Shown in pieces: positions 50,909 through 60,717 of a stretch of DNA of 64,000 bases (positions are counted from its first letter, which is position 1; the number at the start of each line of letters is the position of its first letter). This DNA comes from Roseovarius litoreus (lineage in GTDB: Bacteria > Pseudomonadota > Alphaproteobacteria > Rhodobacterales > Rhodobacteraceae), in contig NZ_FRCB01000003.1 of the NCBI RefSeq assembly GCF_900142765.1, positions 1 through 64,000 of the forward strand, written 5' to 3'. A program made the translations under genes and the position numbers. A model generated the notes under the pieces. It made no database searches, was not told the DNA's origin, and saw only the letters and a program-made list of their open reading frames with translations.

Positions 50909-53133
50909 ACATGTTTTGGAAGCGCAAGCGACGGGATGCGAAGACGCTGGCGGCAGGGCAGTCCAGCCGGATTTCCACAGCGACCGATCTGGATCAGATC
51001 AGCTGTTCCGATCTTGATCGTTCCGCAGCCAGCTACCTGTCGCATCTGGGCCAGCCTGTCACGGTCGATCGTCTGTGGACGGGATTGCCGAGTGCCGCCA
51101 GTGGGATGGACATGGCCTTGCTGGCGCGTGCCCTGGGAAATGTGGGCTACGAGATGTCGCATCACGCGTCGGTGGGCCTGTCGCATATAGAGACCCCGTG
51201 CCTTTTGCGCCTGACCGACGGGCATTATGTTCTGGTCATCGGACGCGAAGCTGATGGTCAGTATTTCGTGGCAGTGGATCCCGCCTCCGATACAAGGGTT
51301 CTGGTTGCCCAAGAGCTTCTTGCGGAAAAATACACTGGTGAAACCCTGTCCTTCTTTCCGCGTCTCGATTCCTTGGCCGAGCGCCATGTCGGACAGCGTC
51401 CCAACAAGCATTGGTTCTGGCGGCATTTTGAACCGATGCGTGGCCGGGTATTCGATGTCGTGTTGTCCTCGGCCTTCGCCAACCTTCTGGCCGTTGCGGT
51501 ATCGCTGTTTGCCCTGCAGGTCTATGACAGGGTTGTTCCCAACCAGAACGAGGCGACACTGTGGGTTTTGGCCAGCGGTGCCGCGCTTGCCATCGGTTTG
51601 GAATTCATGCTGAGGATCTCAAGGGCGCGTCTGATCGACACCGCCGGCCGCGAGATTGAAATTGCCGTAAATCGCGATCTGTTCGAGCGGTTGATCAATA
51701 TGCGTCTGGACGCGCGCCCCATGCCTCCGGGCTCTTTGGTCAACACCATGCGCGAATTCGCCTCCGTGAAAGAGTTCTTTGCGGTCTCTGCCGTCGGCGT
51801 CGTTACCGATTTGCCTTTTGTGCTGATCTTTTTGTTGGTGATCTACGCCATCGCCGGTCCGCTTGTGGTGATCGTCGCGTTGGGCGCTTTGGTCATGATC
51901 ATCGCAGGTTTGGTTTTCCAATACCGTATTCACGCCCTTTCGCGTGATATGCTTGGTGGAGCGACCGCGGCGCTGCGGCTGTTGACCGAAACCGCTTATG
52001 GTCTGGAAACCCTTCGCAGCCACCGCTTTGCGCCCTTGTTTCAGCGCAACTGGGAAGAGGTGACGACGCTCAACGCTCTTCAAAGCTCACGGCATCGACG
52101 CCTTTCGGCAGGTCTTTCTTTTCTATCATCCTCACTGCAGATGCTCACTTATGTCGCTGCAATCACAGGTGGGGTTTATCTCTTCTTCGCAGATGCCCTG
52201 TCTGTTGGCGGTATCATCGCGGTGTCCATTCTGACGAGTCGAACCCTTGCTCCGATTGTGCAATTGTCCGGGATTCTCTCACGTTGGAAATACACGACAG
52301 CAGCGCTCGAGGCGCTGGAGGCGATCGCTGAAGCGCCGCAGGATCGTGACGCCTCACGCAGTTACATCCGTAGGACCCACATTGCAGGCGACCTGCGTTT
52401 GCGCGACATCCGGAGCGCCTATCCCGGCGTGGAGGATGTCCAGCTCGTCATCCCCGATCTCAAGCTGAAGCCCGGCGCGCGCGTTGCTGTCCTCGGTGAG
52501 AACGGGTCGGGGAAATCCCTGCTGTTGCGGATATTGGCAGGGCTTTATGTACCCAATCAGGGCAGCTATCTCGTTGATGGCCTTGAGGCGCAGCAGATCG
52601 ATCCGGATGACCTCCGAAAGGCGGTCGGATACCTCCCGCAGGAGCCGCGCCTGTTCAAAGGCACCTTGCGCGAAAACCTGTCGATGGGCGCGTCGCAAGT
52701 CAGCGATACCCGATTGTTCGAGGCTTTGGACTTCGCTGGCTTGGGCAAGTTGGTCGCGTCGACCACTCGAGGACTCGATCTTGTAATTCACGATGGCGGC
52801 GAGGGTCTTTCGGTGGGGCAGCGAGCCGCTGTCGGGTTGGCCCGACTGTATCTTCAGAATCCCTCGATCGTGCTTCTGGACGAGCCAACCGCTGCCATGG
52901 ACAGCCGTAGCGAGGTCACATTCGTTGAACGCTTCAAGGAATGGCTGGCCGAGCGCAGCGCGATCATCTGCACCCACCGCATGGCTTTGATGGATGCGGT
53001 TGATGAGGTGATCGTCTTGTCAGATGGTCGCATGCTGGCACATGGGCCACGAGACGAAATTCTGGCAAAATTCACGCGCGTCGGCGTTGGCGCACAAGGC
53101 CCTAAAGTGCCCGAACTGCGGGGCGCGCAATGA
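50905..53133 (+). CDS. type I secretion ABC transporter with degenerate C39 domain (LapB/BapC-like)
   Basis: A 742-residue exporter: an N-terminal C39-like domain (about 30-160), a six-helix membrane domain (about 185-470), and a nucleotide-binding domain with Walker A GENGSGKS, signature LSVGQRAAVGLAR, Walker B IVLLDEPTAAMD and H-loop CTHR. The C39 part has no catalytic cysteine at the expected place (AASGMDMALLARAL), so it should bind rather than cleave substrate, as in LapB-type exporters of repeat adhesins. SVGQR replaces the common SGGQR signature. Overlaps of 4 nt link it to both neighbours. Confidence 0.9.
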   Translation: MNMFWKRKRRDAKTLAAGQSSRISTATDLDQISCSDLDRSAASYLSHLGQPVTVDRLWTGLPSAASGMDMALLARALGNVGYEMSHHASVGLSHIETPCLLRLTDGHYVLVIGREADGQYFVAVDPASDTRVLVAQELLAEKYTGETLSFFPRLDSLAERHVGQRPNKHWFWRHFEPMRGRVFDVVLSSAFANLLAVAVSLFALQVYDRVVPNQNEATLWVLASGAALAIGLEFMLRISRARLIDTAGREIEIAVNRDLFERLINMRLDARPMPPGSLVNTMREFASVKEFFAVSAVGVVTDLPFVLIFLLVIYAIAGPLVVIVALGALVMIIAGLVFQYRIHALSRDMLGGATAALRLLTETAYGLETLRSHRFAPLFQRNWEEVTTLNALQSSRHRRLSAGLSFLSSSLQMLTYVAAITGGVYLFFADALSVGGIIAVSILTSRTLAPIVQLSGILSRWKYTTAALEALEAIAEAPQDRDASRSYIRRTHIAGDLRLRDIRSAYPGVEDVQLVIPDLKLKPGARVAVLGENGSGKSLLLRILAGLYVPNQGSYLVDGLEAQQIDPDDLRKAVGYLPQEPRLFKGTLRENLSMGASQVSDTRLFEALDFAGLGKLVASTTRGLDLVIHDGGEGLSVGQRAAVGLARLYLQNPSIVLLDEPTAAMDSRSEVTFVERFKEWLAERSAIICTHRMALMDAVDEVIVLSDGRMLAHGPRDEILAKFTRVGVGAQGPKVPELRGAQ

Positions 53134-54314
53134 AGTCGTTGGGCGTTATAGACGCGACTGCACCTTCGGTCGCACGGTCCCGGAGTGTCATATATATCGT
53201 TATCGGGGTCATATTGGCTTTCCTGCTCTGGAGTTATTACGCGCCGCTCAATGCTGTCGTGCGGGGCACTGGCCGGGTCGAACCGCGCGATGCCACGCAG
53301 AGTATCCAGAATCTCGAAGGTGGGATTGTCCAGTCTATCCTTGTTCGCGAAGGCGACATGGTGACTGCAGGGCAGCTTTTGGCGCAGATGGACGACACCG
53401 CCTACAGAAGCGCCTATGATGAACTGCTGGGTCGTGAAGCGCTGCTCGAAATGCAGATCCTGCGCCTTCAGGCAGAAGCCAATCCCGAACACTCCGCTAC
53501 CCTTATCATCCCAGAACACCTTGCCGAACGCGCGCCTCAGGCGGCACGAACAGAGCAGAGTCTGTTCATTGCCCGGATGGATCAATATCGCGAAACGCTT
53601 GATGTCCTGTCTCGGATCAAGGCGTCGCGCGATGCCGAGCTGGTTTTGCTTGAGCCTCTTGTCGAAAGGGGAGCCATTCCTGAAACCGACCTCATACGTG
53701 TGCAGCAATCTGTTCTGATGGTCGCGCAGGAAATAACCGAGCATCGAACAGGCGTTGAAGCAGCGCGGATGCAGGCGCTTTCCGAGCAGCAGGCTGAACT
53801 GGCCCAGATCCGTCAGCAGTTGCGCGTCCGGGCCGCCCAGGTGGAGCGGGCCGAACTGCGGGCGCCCATGGATGGGATCGTCAATCGCGTTGTGGTCCGT
53901 ACAGCCGGCGGCGTGATCGCCCCGGGTGGTCCGATCCTCGAAATCATTCCGCTCGACGATGCGTTGGTGGTTGCGGGTCGGATCAAACCTCAGGATATCG
54001 GACCGGTATTTGTCGGCATGCGGGCAAGCGTCAAATTGACGGCATTTGATTATCGAGACTATGGCAGCCTGGCCGGCGCAGTGGTTCATCTGAGCGCAGA
54101 CACAGTGACCGATCCGGAAACCAATGATCCTGAACCCTATTACGAAATCGTGGTCGAACTGGACAGTCAGACCCTGACCGGTCCCAAGGGCGAGGTCTTC
54201 ATCCGCCCGGGCATGCAGGCCACAGTCGAGTTGGACGCAGGGCAAAATACCGTCTTCCACTATCTGTTCAATCCGATCCTGCGCGCGAGCGAGGCGTTTT
54301 CCGAACCTGACTGA
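53130..54314 (+). CDS. HlyD-family membrane fusion protein of the type I system
   Basis: A 394-residue adaptor with one N-terminal helix (about residues 20-38), a split lipoyl domain (GGIVQSILVREGDMVTAGQ and ELRAPMDGIVNRVVV), a central coiled-coil hairpin (about 95-255) and a C-terminal beta-barrel region. It bridges the ATPase and the outer-membrane duct. ATG 53130 overlaps the ATPase stop. It is the last gene of the adhesin secretion set. Confidence 0.93.
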   Translation: MKSLGVIDATAPSVARSRSVIYIVIGVILAFLLWSYYAPLNAVVRGTGRVEPRDATQSIQNLEGGIVQSILVREGDMVTAGQLLAQMDDTAYRSAYDELLGREALLEMQILRLQAEANPEHSATLIIPEHLAERAPQAARTEQSLFIARMDQYRETLDVLSRIKASRDAELVLLEPLVERGAIPETDLIRVQQSVLMVAQEITEHRTGVEAARMQALSEQQAELAQIRQQLRVRAAQVERAELRAPMDGIVNRVVVRTAGGVIAPGGPILEIIPLDDALVVAGRIKPQDIGPVFVGMRASVKLTAFDYRDYGSLAGAVVHLSADTVTDPETNDPEPYYEIVVELDSQTLTGPKGEVFIRPGMQATVELDAGQNTVFHYLFNPILRASEAFSEPD

Positions 54315-54528
54315 ACTTGGTGTGGGTTTGGGGGCTTCCCGTCGAACAGGTCACTGCGTCAGTGGCCGGTTTGTCGAACGCTCAACTTTTTGCACAAAGC
54401 GTCTTCACAGGCTTTGGTGAGCGCCTGCCAGAAGTCTTGGTACATGCATGGTCGTGATTTGGAATTGTGGTGATACGGCTGCCATCACCTTGGCGTGCTG
54501 CGGAAGACCGACAGAACCTTTAATTTAT

Positions 54529-54602
54529 TGGAGGCGAGTACCGGAATCGAACCGGTGTACACGGATTTGCAATCCGCTGCGTCACCACTCCGCCAACTCG
54601 CC
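54529..54602 (-). tRNA. tRNA-Cys (anticodon GCA)
   Basis: The reverse strand gives a full cloverleaf with acceptor GGCGAGT, anticodon stem GGATT-GCA-AATCC, T arm CCGGTTCGATTCCGG and encoded CCA. It stands alone, antisense to the flanking protein genes, and marks the end of the adhesin-secretion block. Confidence 0.95.
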
Positions 54603-54745
54603 ATCCAAGTGGTTGAGATCGGTTATCCGATCATTGCACTCTGTGCAAGACCTGCCGAACAACTTGGCCAGCACCAATTGCGTTGCCGGCTATCAGCGTA
54701 TATGCGAAAAGCAGATCGTCATTTAATAGCACAAGAGCCCGGTCG

Positions 54746-55399
54746 ATGACAGATTACGCAGCCCGCCGCACCGTCATGGTCGATACACAAGTCCGACCAT
54801 CCGACGTGACGAAGTTCCCGATCATTGATGCCATGCTGGACGTGCCGCGGGAGGCCTTCGTGCCGCGCCACCTGCGCGAGGCTGCCTATATGGGCGAGAA
54901 CATCGATCTGGGCGGCGGTCGGGTGATCCTGGAGCCGCGCACCTTGGCCAAGCTTTTGGATTCCCTCGATATCCGGTCCAGCGAGCTGGTTCTGGATGTG
55001 GGCAGCGCCCTTGGATATTCCGCAGCTGTCATTGCCCGGATGGCCGAAGCGGTTGTGGCCGTCGAGGAAGATGCTGACATGGCAAATGAAGCGCAGAGTC
55101 TGTTGTCAGAAAACGGCGCCGACAACGTGATCGTTCATCATGGCCCTCTGGCAGAAGGGGCGCCGGAGCATGGTCCCTATGATGTCATCGTCGTTGAAGG
55201 CGGGGTTGGTGATCTTCCGCAGACCCTGATCGAGCAGGTCAAGCAGGGTGGGCGCATTGCATGTCTGTTCATGGAGGGCGCTTTGGGTGCAGTGCGCATC
55301 GGGTACAAGGTTGATGGAGACATATCATGGCGCTATGCCTTCAACGCCGGTGCTCCTGTTCTGCCCGGGTTCGAACGGTACAAGGTTTTTACGTTTTGA
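54746..55399 (+). CDS. protein-L-isoaspartate O-methyltransferase-family protein
   Basis: A 217-residue SAM-dependent methyltransferase of the Pcm family: N-terminal DTQVRPSDVTKFPIIDAM and PREAFVP, then the SAM motif LDVGSALGYSAAVIARM. Classical members repair damaged isoaspartyl residues. The alphaproteobacterial form found next to tolC is shorter and may act otherwise. Start ATG 54746. A tolC-type gene follows after 19 bases. Confidence 0.85.
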   Translation: MTDYAARRTVMVDTQVRPSDVTKFPIIDAMLDVPREAFVPRHLREAAYMGENIDLGGGRVILEPRTLAKLLDSLDIRSSELVLDVGSALGYSAAVIARMAEAVVAVEEDADMANEAQSLLSENGADNVIVHHGPLAEGAPEHGPYDVIVVEGGVGDLPQTLIEQVKQGGRIACLFMEGALGAVRIGYKVDGDISWRYAFNAGAPVLPGFERYKVFTF

Positions 55400-55418
55400 T
55401 CCTTGCCAAAGTCGGGGC

Positions 55419-56846
55419 ATGAAGTTGGAGAGCAAATTGAAAAGAATTTTGACAAGACGTTTTCTTGGTCCCGTGCTTGCAGCGGCACTGGCAGGAACAG
55501 CGCCTGTTGCGGCAAACGCGGAAAACCTGGCCGACACGTTGGCGGATGCCTACCGCAACAGCGGTCTACTGGAACAGAACCGCGCCTTGCTGAGGGCCGC
55601 TGACGAAGATGTCGCAGTCACCGTGTCCCGTCTGCGACCGATCCTGAACTGGTCTGCGAATATCACTCGCAACTTTGGCCGCAACCGCACCGGCAATGGC
55701 AGCACGTCGATCGATTCCACCGATGCCGGCATCGGAGTGACGGCACAGCTTCTGCTGTATGATTTCGGGCGCACCGGCCTGCAGGTCGAAGCCGCCAAGG
55801 AAACCGTTTTGTCCACGCGCGAGACGCTGCGCAGCATCGAACAGCAGGTTCTTTTGCGCGCTGTCGTGGCCTTCATGAATGTGCGCCGGAACAGCGAATT
55901 CGTATCGCTGCGCCAAAACAACCTGCGACTGCTGGAAGAAGAACTTCGCGCGGCGCAGGACCGTTTCGAGGTCGGTGAAGTGACCCGTACGGATGTGGCG
56001 CAGGCCGAGGCGCGGCTGGCGTCGGCGCAAAGTGGACTGGCTTCGGCGCAGGGCAATCTGGCCCGTGCGATCGAGGAATTCACAAGTGCGGTCGGTCGCC
56101 AGCCTGGCCCGCTTCGGACGCCGCAATCTCTTCCGAGCCTCGCAGGTGGCGTTGATGCGTCCAAAACGGTGGCGCTGCGGAATCACCCCGATATTCTCAA
56201 GGCGCAGCATGATGTTGCCGCGGCGGAACTGGCCATCAAGGCGGCAGATGCGGCAACCCGCCCGCGGGTGAACCTGAACGCACGGGCCGGAGTCGAGGAT
56301 GAGTGGAGCGGTGGCGATTATGTCCGTTCCGGCAGTATCGGCGTCGAGATCACAGGCCCGATTTATCAAGGCGGTCAGCTGAGCGCTCTTGAGCGGCAGG
56401 CCGTAGCGCGCCGAGATGCCGTGCGCGGCGGGTTGCTTCTGGCGCAACTGGCCGTTCAGCAGGAGGTCGGCAATGCCTATGCCGATCTGCGCGCGGCCCG
56501 GGCCAGCCGCGAAGCCAGCCAGGAAGCCGTTCGCGCGGCAACCGTTGCTTTCCGGGGTGTCCGGGAAGAGGCACAGCTGGGCGCACGGACCACGTTGGAC
56601 GTTCTGGATGCGGAACAGGCGCTTCTGGACGCGCGCACGAATCTGATATCGGCGGAAATCGATGTCTATATCGCGGCTTATGCGATCTTGTCGTCGATCG
56701 GGCAGTTGACGGCAAGGGACCTCAACCTTGCGGTCCAGACCTATGATCCGGCGGCCTATTATAACCTCGTCAAGACGGCTCCGACTGAGCTCAGCCCTCA
56801 GGGCCGGCAGCTTGATCGGGTGCTGCGGTCCTTGGGGAAAGAGTAA
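55419..56846 (+). CDS. tolC: TolC-family outer membrane protein
   Basis: A 475-residue outer-membrane channel with a signal peptide (about residues 1-32, cleavage near ANA-E), followed by the type I secretion/efflux TolC fold with two internal repeats (LYDFGRTGLQVEAAKE and related, then PIYQGGQLSALERQAVAR). No lipobox, unlike the TolC at 49487. It probably is the general TolC used by several exporters. Start ATG 55419; it follows the pcm-like gene with a 19-base gap. Confidence 0.9.
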   Translation: MKLESKLKRILTRRFLGPVLAAALAGTAPVAANAENLADTLADAYRNSGLLEQNRALLRAADEDVAVTVSRLRPILNWSANITRNFGRNRTGNGSTSIDSTDAGIGVTAQLLLYDFGRTGLQVEAAKETVLSTRETLRSIEQQVLLRAVVAFMNVRRNSEFVSLRQNNLRLLEEELRAAQDRFEVGEVTRTDVAQAEARLASAQSGLASAQGNLARAIEEFTSAVGRQPGPLRTPQSLPSLAGGVDASKTVALRNHPDILKAQHDVAAAELAIKAADAATRPRVNLNARAGVEDEWSGGDYVRSGSIGVEITGPIYQGGQLSALERQAVARRDAVRGGLLLAQLAVQQEVGNAYADLRAARASREASQEAVRAATVAFRGVREEAQLGARTTLDVLDAEQALLDARTNLISAEIDVYIAAYAILSSIGQLTARDLNLAVQTYDPAAYYNLVKTAPTELSPQGRQLDRVLRSLGKE

Positions 56847-56918
56847 AAAGCGTCCTATTCTGTTGTGTGACCATGCCGGCAAGGGTAAACTCGGGCGAGG
56901 CAAGAGTGGTGCAGAATT

Positions 56919-57950
56919 ATGTCAGACCCCGTCAGTAACGCGGAAATCGAGGACGTGCTGTCTTCTATTCGGCGGTTGGTTTCCAACGGCGACCGAGACA
57001 AAACCCATGTTTTGCCGGCTGCAAAGACGGAATCGGCTGACAAGCTGGTTCTGACGCCAGCGCTTCGCGTGGACGCGTCTGAGGATGATGGCGACAGGGA
57101 ATCGCATCAGGCCGAGAACGACTCGGACCTTTCCGCGATCGGTGACAGTTTCGAATTTCATCATGTCCCGCAAGAGGACGAGGCGGCAACCGGCGATCAT
57201 CCGCAAGATGCCCTTCTGCTGAAAGAGGGCGACGAGGCTCAAGCCGAAGAGGCCGCGACATCGGAAATGTCGGATGCTGAAACCCCGTCCGAGAGTTTGC
57301 CGGAACCCGAGCATCATGACAGCGCGGAGACGTCCGATGATCCTGTGTCACAGGAACATTCGTCCGACAATGATGAGCCGGATGCCGAGCATGACGACGG
57401 CGACCAGTCGCCTGAGCCTGAAGCGCAGAACGATGAAGATGCCTCCAAGAAGGTGGTCCTTGGAGACCGGATCGCGGAGGTCGAAGACGCAGTCGCGGCG
57501 CGCGAGGACGAGTGGGAGCCGGACGGAGAAACCGACGATCCCTATTCAGGTTCCGAAGTCACTCCCATGGCGTGGGAGGATTACGGCCCCGAACCCGAGC
57601 ATGAAGAGAGCGCGCCTGTCATGAGAGGGCCATCGCTTGTCTATGCGAGCCCTGATTGGGGATCGGCGGGTGCCGACGATCGGTCCACCTCTGAAGCCCG
57701 CGACGACGCGGCATTATCCGATCGCGTGACCGACCCGGAGGATGGATCGGAAAAGACCCGCGAAAACGAAGCCGCGCTCTGGTCGGATGAGGGTGAAGCG
57801 ATCATCGATGAAGACACACTGCGCGATATGGTCAGCGAGATTGTGCGCCAGGAACTTCAGGGGGCCTTGGGCGAAAGAATAACGCGCAATGTCCGCAAAC
57901 TCGTGCGGCGCGAAATTCACCGCGCCCTGACCAGCCAGGAATTCGACTAG
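56919..57950 (+). CDS. DUF2497 / PopZ-like pole-organising protein
   Basis: A 343-residue protein with two short conserved ends and an acidic middle. The N-terminal helix has [16 protein letters not shown]. Residues about 60-280 are disordered and rich in Glu, Asp, Pro and Ser. The C-terminus (about 290-340) has [15 protein letters not shown] and [15 protein letters not shown]. This three-part plan is that of PopZ in Caulobacter, which forms a polar hub, but the linker here is longer. It converges on cobQ, and the two stops share the bases CTAG (57947-57950). Confidence 0.8.
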   Translation: MSDPVSNAEIEDVLSSIRRLVSNGDRDKTHVLPAAKTESADKLVLTPALRVDASEDDGDRESHQAENDSDLSAIGDSFEFHHVPQEDEAATGDHPQDALLLKEGDEAQAEEAATSEMSDAETPSESLPEPEHHDSAETSDDPVSQEHSSDNDEPDAEHDDGDQSPEPEAQNDEDASKKVVLGDRIAEVEDAVAAREDEWEPDGETDDPYSGSEVTPMAWEDYGPEPEHEESAPVMRGPSLVYASPDWGSAGADDRSTSEARDDAALSDRVTDPEDGSEKTRENEAALWSDEGEAIIDEDTLRDMVSEIVRQELQGALGERITRNVRKLVRREIHRALTSQEFD

Positions 57951-59401
57951 AGCGCAGGCTCTTCAGCCAGTTCGAGCAGCATGTCGAGATCTAGATGTGT
58001 CTCGATATGCCGAGCCAAGTTATCCAGCGTCTGGTCCACACTGTCCGAATAGTCCAAGCCCGTCTGCACACCGAAATCCGCCAGGAACGCCGCGCGGAAT
58101 TTGTCCGATGCGAACAAGCCGTGCAGATAACAGCCGCGTACACGGCCCGAAGGCGATGCCGCGCCCTCGTCAAGTGGACCCACCCCGAGCCACGCCCGTG
58201 CGCAATCCGGGCCGGTCGTCTCGCCCAGATGGATTTCATAGCCCGAAACCGCATCCCCGGTCGGCAGATAGACGGCCTCGGTCAAAGCGAGCCGTTTTTC
58301 CGGTTTCATGACCGTGACCACATCCAGATGCCCCAAACCCGGCACCGAGCCCGGCGTACCTTCGATGCCGTCGGGATCGTTGATTTCGCGGCCTAGCATC
58401 TGGTAGCCGCCACAAATTCCCAGAACATGGCCTCCGCGCCGGATATGGGCCGTGAGGTCGATATCCCAGCCCTGCGCCCGGAAATGCGCCAGATCGGCAA
58501 TCGTGGACTTGCTTCCGGGGATCAGCACCAGATCGGCATCACCGGGCAGGGGGGTTCCGGCTTCGATGATTTCGACGCTGACATTCGGTTCGGACGACAA
58601 GGGATCAAGATCATCGAAATTTGCGATCCGGTTCAGGCGGGGAACGACCAGTTTGAAGGCGCCGCCGCGTGTCGAGCGGATTTCCATCACGTCCTCTGCG
58701 GGCAGGCGCCATGCGTCGGCGAACCAAGGCAACACACCAAGCGACGGCCAGCCGGTGCGTTTCGTGATTTCGACCAACCCCTCGTCGAACAGGCTGACAT
58801 CGCCACGGAACTTGTTGATCGCATAGGCTTTGATTCGTGCGGCATCTTCGGGCGGCAGGATATATTGCGTGCCGACCACCTGCGCGATCACACCGCCCCG
58901 GTCTATGTCGCCGATCAGGATTACCGGAACCCCGGCGGCTTCGGCAAAGCCCATATTGGCGATATCGCCGGCACGCAGGTTGATCTCGGCGGGGCTGCCC
59001 GCGCCCTCGATCAGCACGAGATCGACCCCGGCGCAGAGCCTGCGAAAGCTGTCGAGCGCAGGGGCCAGAAGCTGCGGTTTGGCCTTGGCATAGTCGCGCG
59101 CCCGCAATGTGGCAAAGCGTTTTCCCTGCACGATGACCTGTGCCCCGGTGTCGGTCTCGGGTTTCAACAGAACGGGGTTCATGTCGGTATGGGGCGCGCG
59201 GCGTGCGGCCAGCGCCTGCAGGGCCTGAGCGCGTCCGATCTCGCCGCCATCCTCGGTCACGGCGGCATTGTTCGACATGTTCTGCGGCTTGAAGGGGGCC
59301 ACAGACAGGCCACGGTTCGCGAAGGCGCGCGCCAGTCCCGCGACAAGCATGGACTTGCCCACGTTCGATCCCGCGCCCTGAATCATGATGGACCGTGTCA
59401 T
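57947..59401 (-). CDS. cobQ: cobyric acid synthase
   Basis: A 484-residue glutamine-dependent amidotransferase of cobalamin synthesis; it amidates four carboxylates of adenosylcobyrinate a,c-diamide. The N-terminal ATP-binding domain has GAGSNVGKS and [10 protein letters not shown]. The C-terminal glutaminase domain has C330 in GICGGYQ and H427 in YLHGLF. Length is normal. Its stop overlaps the DUF2497 stop. No other cob gene is in the window. Confidence 0.96.
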   Translation of the reverse strand: MTRSIMIQGAGSNVGKSMLVAGLARAFANRGLSVAPFKPQNMSNNAAVTEDGGEIGRAQALQALAARRAPHTDMNPVLLKPETDTGAQVIVQGKRFATLRARDYAKAKPQLLAPALDSFRRLCAGVDLVLIEGAGSPAEINLRAGDIANMGFAEAAGVPVILIGDIDRGGVIAQVVGTQYILPPEDAARIKAYAINKFRGDVSLFDEGLVEITKRTGWPSLGVLPWFADAWRLPAEDVMEIRSTRGGAFKLVVPRLNRIANFDDLDPLSSEPNVSVEIIEAGTPLPGDADLVLIPGSKSTIADLAHFRAQGWDIDLTAHIRRGGHVLGICGGYQMLGREINDPDGIEGTPGSVPGLGHLDVVTVMKPEKRLALTEAVYLPTGDAVSGYEIHLGETTGPDCARAWLGVGPLDEGAASPSGRVRGCYLHGLFASDKFRAAFLADFGVQTGLDYSDSVDQTLDNLARHIETHLDLDMLLELAEEPAL

Positions 59402-59500
59402 GACGTTGCCTCCTGTCGCCGGTCAGAGCGTGATACAAACAGGCGCCGCCCAAGGAAAGGCGTTCCGGTGGCTGCCCGGGAAATTCGATGTCCCGAAAAG

Positions 59501-59527
59501 AAAAAGCCCCGCCGCATTGGGCAGGGC
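59501..59527 (-). terminator. rho-independent terminator (leftward)
   Basis: Read on the minus strand, GCCCTGCC and GGCGGGGC form an 8-bp stem with one U-G pair, followed by five T. It ends the small gene at 59553-59873. Confidence 0.75.
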
Positions 59528-59552
59528 CATTTCGCAGGACTTTGCAGGTGCG

Positions 59553-59873
59553 TCAGGCGGCTTCGGCCTGAGCGGCGGCATTCCGGCGTTCACTTTCCTC
59601 ACGTGAGAGGGCGACCGAGGTGCGCACACCCTTGCCCACAAATTCCATCAGACCCTGAACCACACGTTCGTTGGGGTCGATACCCGCACAGGACAGCACT
59701 TCGCGCCCATCACGAGACCGAGCCCACCGAGCGATCTGCTCGGGGCCATTGCCATATTTTTTGTCATCTGCGATGGCGTCATCCAGCGCAGCCAATACAA
59801 CGGCAGCAAATAGTTTACGGGCACGGTTGCCCTGTTCGGCATTGAAGGCCGTGCCGTCAACGAAATCCGTCAT
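59553..59873 (-). CDS. small conserved protein (probably DUF6280)
   Basis: A 106-residue protein with strong coding character. It opens MTDFVDGTAFNAEQGNRARK and contains GPEQIARWARSRDGREVLS and an Ala/Glu-rich tail. I recall it as a Rhodobacteraceae-conserved DUF6280-type protein; the number is from memory. No signal peptide or helix bundle in the membrane. It has its own terminator and is divergent from efp, so it is probably a single-gene unit of unknown function. Confidence 0.72.
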   Translation of the reverse strand: MTDFVDGTAFNAEQGNRARKLFAAVVLAALDDAIADDKKYGNGPEQIARWARSRDGREVLSCAGIDPNERVVQGLMEFVGKGVRTSVALSREESERRNAAAQAEAA

Positions 59874-60089
59874 GGTTCGTCCTTGATGTTATTGCTCTTG
59901 TCTTTCCGGCGTGGCGATGGTTATGGCGAAGTTTGAACGATTCGGATAGAGCACATATGCATAGCATGTATGCCCTGGGTGCATATCTTTGCGATGCTCC
60001 ATACGATATATCGTCGTCTTGCCAGTCATCCCCTCCCCAGATATAGGGATGGCGGACCCTCCATCAACCTTATGTCACGGTTTTGCCCA

Positions 60090-60653
60090 ATGCCAAAGAT
60101 CAATGGAAACGAGATCAGACCAGGCAATGTCCTGGAACACAACGGCGGTTTGTGGACCGCAGTGAAGGTCGATCACGTAAAGCCCGGAAAAGGTGGGGCT
60201 TTTGCTCAGGTCGAGATGAGAAACCTGCGCAATGGTTCCAAGTTGAACGAACGGTTTCGCAGCGCCGACAAGGTCGAGCGCGTCCGTCTGGAACAAAAAG
60301 ACCAGCAGTTTCTTTATGAAATGGACGGCAACCTTGTGTTCATGGACACCGAAACATTCGAGCAGATCGAGCTTCCTGCCGACATCCTGGGTGAGCGCCG
60401 CGCTTTCCTTCAGGACGGCATGACCGTGTTGATCGAGTATCACGAGAACGAAGCGCTTAACGCCACGTTACCCCAGAAAGTCGTCTGCAAGGTGGTCGAG
60501 ACCGAGCCTGTGGTGAAGGGTCAGACCGCGGCCAACAGCTTCAAGCCGGCGATTCTCGACAATGGCGTCAAGGTGATGGTGCCGCCCTTTGTCGGACCGG
60601 ACGAGGATATCGTCGTCAACACCGAGACCATCGAATATTCCGAACGCGCCTGA
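60090..60653 (+). CDS. efp: translation elongation factor P
   Basis: A 187-residue EF-P with three OB-like domains, relieving ribosome stalling at polyproline. The tip lysine is K34 in KPGKGGAF, the residue that is modified in some bacteria. Start ATG 60090 fits the family; the longer frame adds 40 unsupported residues. A clear terminator follows. It is divergent from the DUF6280-like gene with about 216 bases between starts. Confidence 0.96.
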   Translation: MPKINGNEIRPGNVLEHNGGLWTAVKVDHVKPGKGGAFAQVEMRNLRNGSKLNERFRSADKVERVRLEQKDQQFLYEMDGNLVFMDTETFEQIELPADILGERRAFLQDGMTVLIEYHENEALNATLPQKVVCKVVETEPVVKGQTAANSFKPAILDNGVKVMVPPFVGPDEDIVVNTETIEYSERA

Positions 60654-60677
60654 CCGATATCGGCAGATGCCCAGAAT

Positions 60678-60713
60678 AGTCCGGCAAAGGTTGATGTCCT
60701 TGCCGGACTTTTT
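60678..60713 (+). terminator. rho-independent terminator of efp
   Basis: AGTCCGGCAA (60678-60687) pairs perfectly with TTGCCGGACT (60700-60709), followed by TTTTT. It lies between convergent efp and the ygfZ-like gene. Confidence 0.9.
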
Positions 60714-60717
60714 CGTA

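Noticed and set aside
52854-54260. 468-residue reverse frame opposite hlyD
   Set aside because: Shadow of two real genes on the other strand; no motif or ribosome site.
54448-54749. Short forward frames of 84-92 residues between hlyD and the pcm-like gene
   Set aside because: They read across the antisense of tRNA-Cys, so the conserved look comes from the tRNA.
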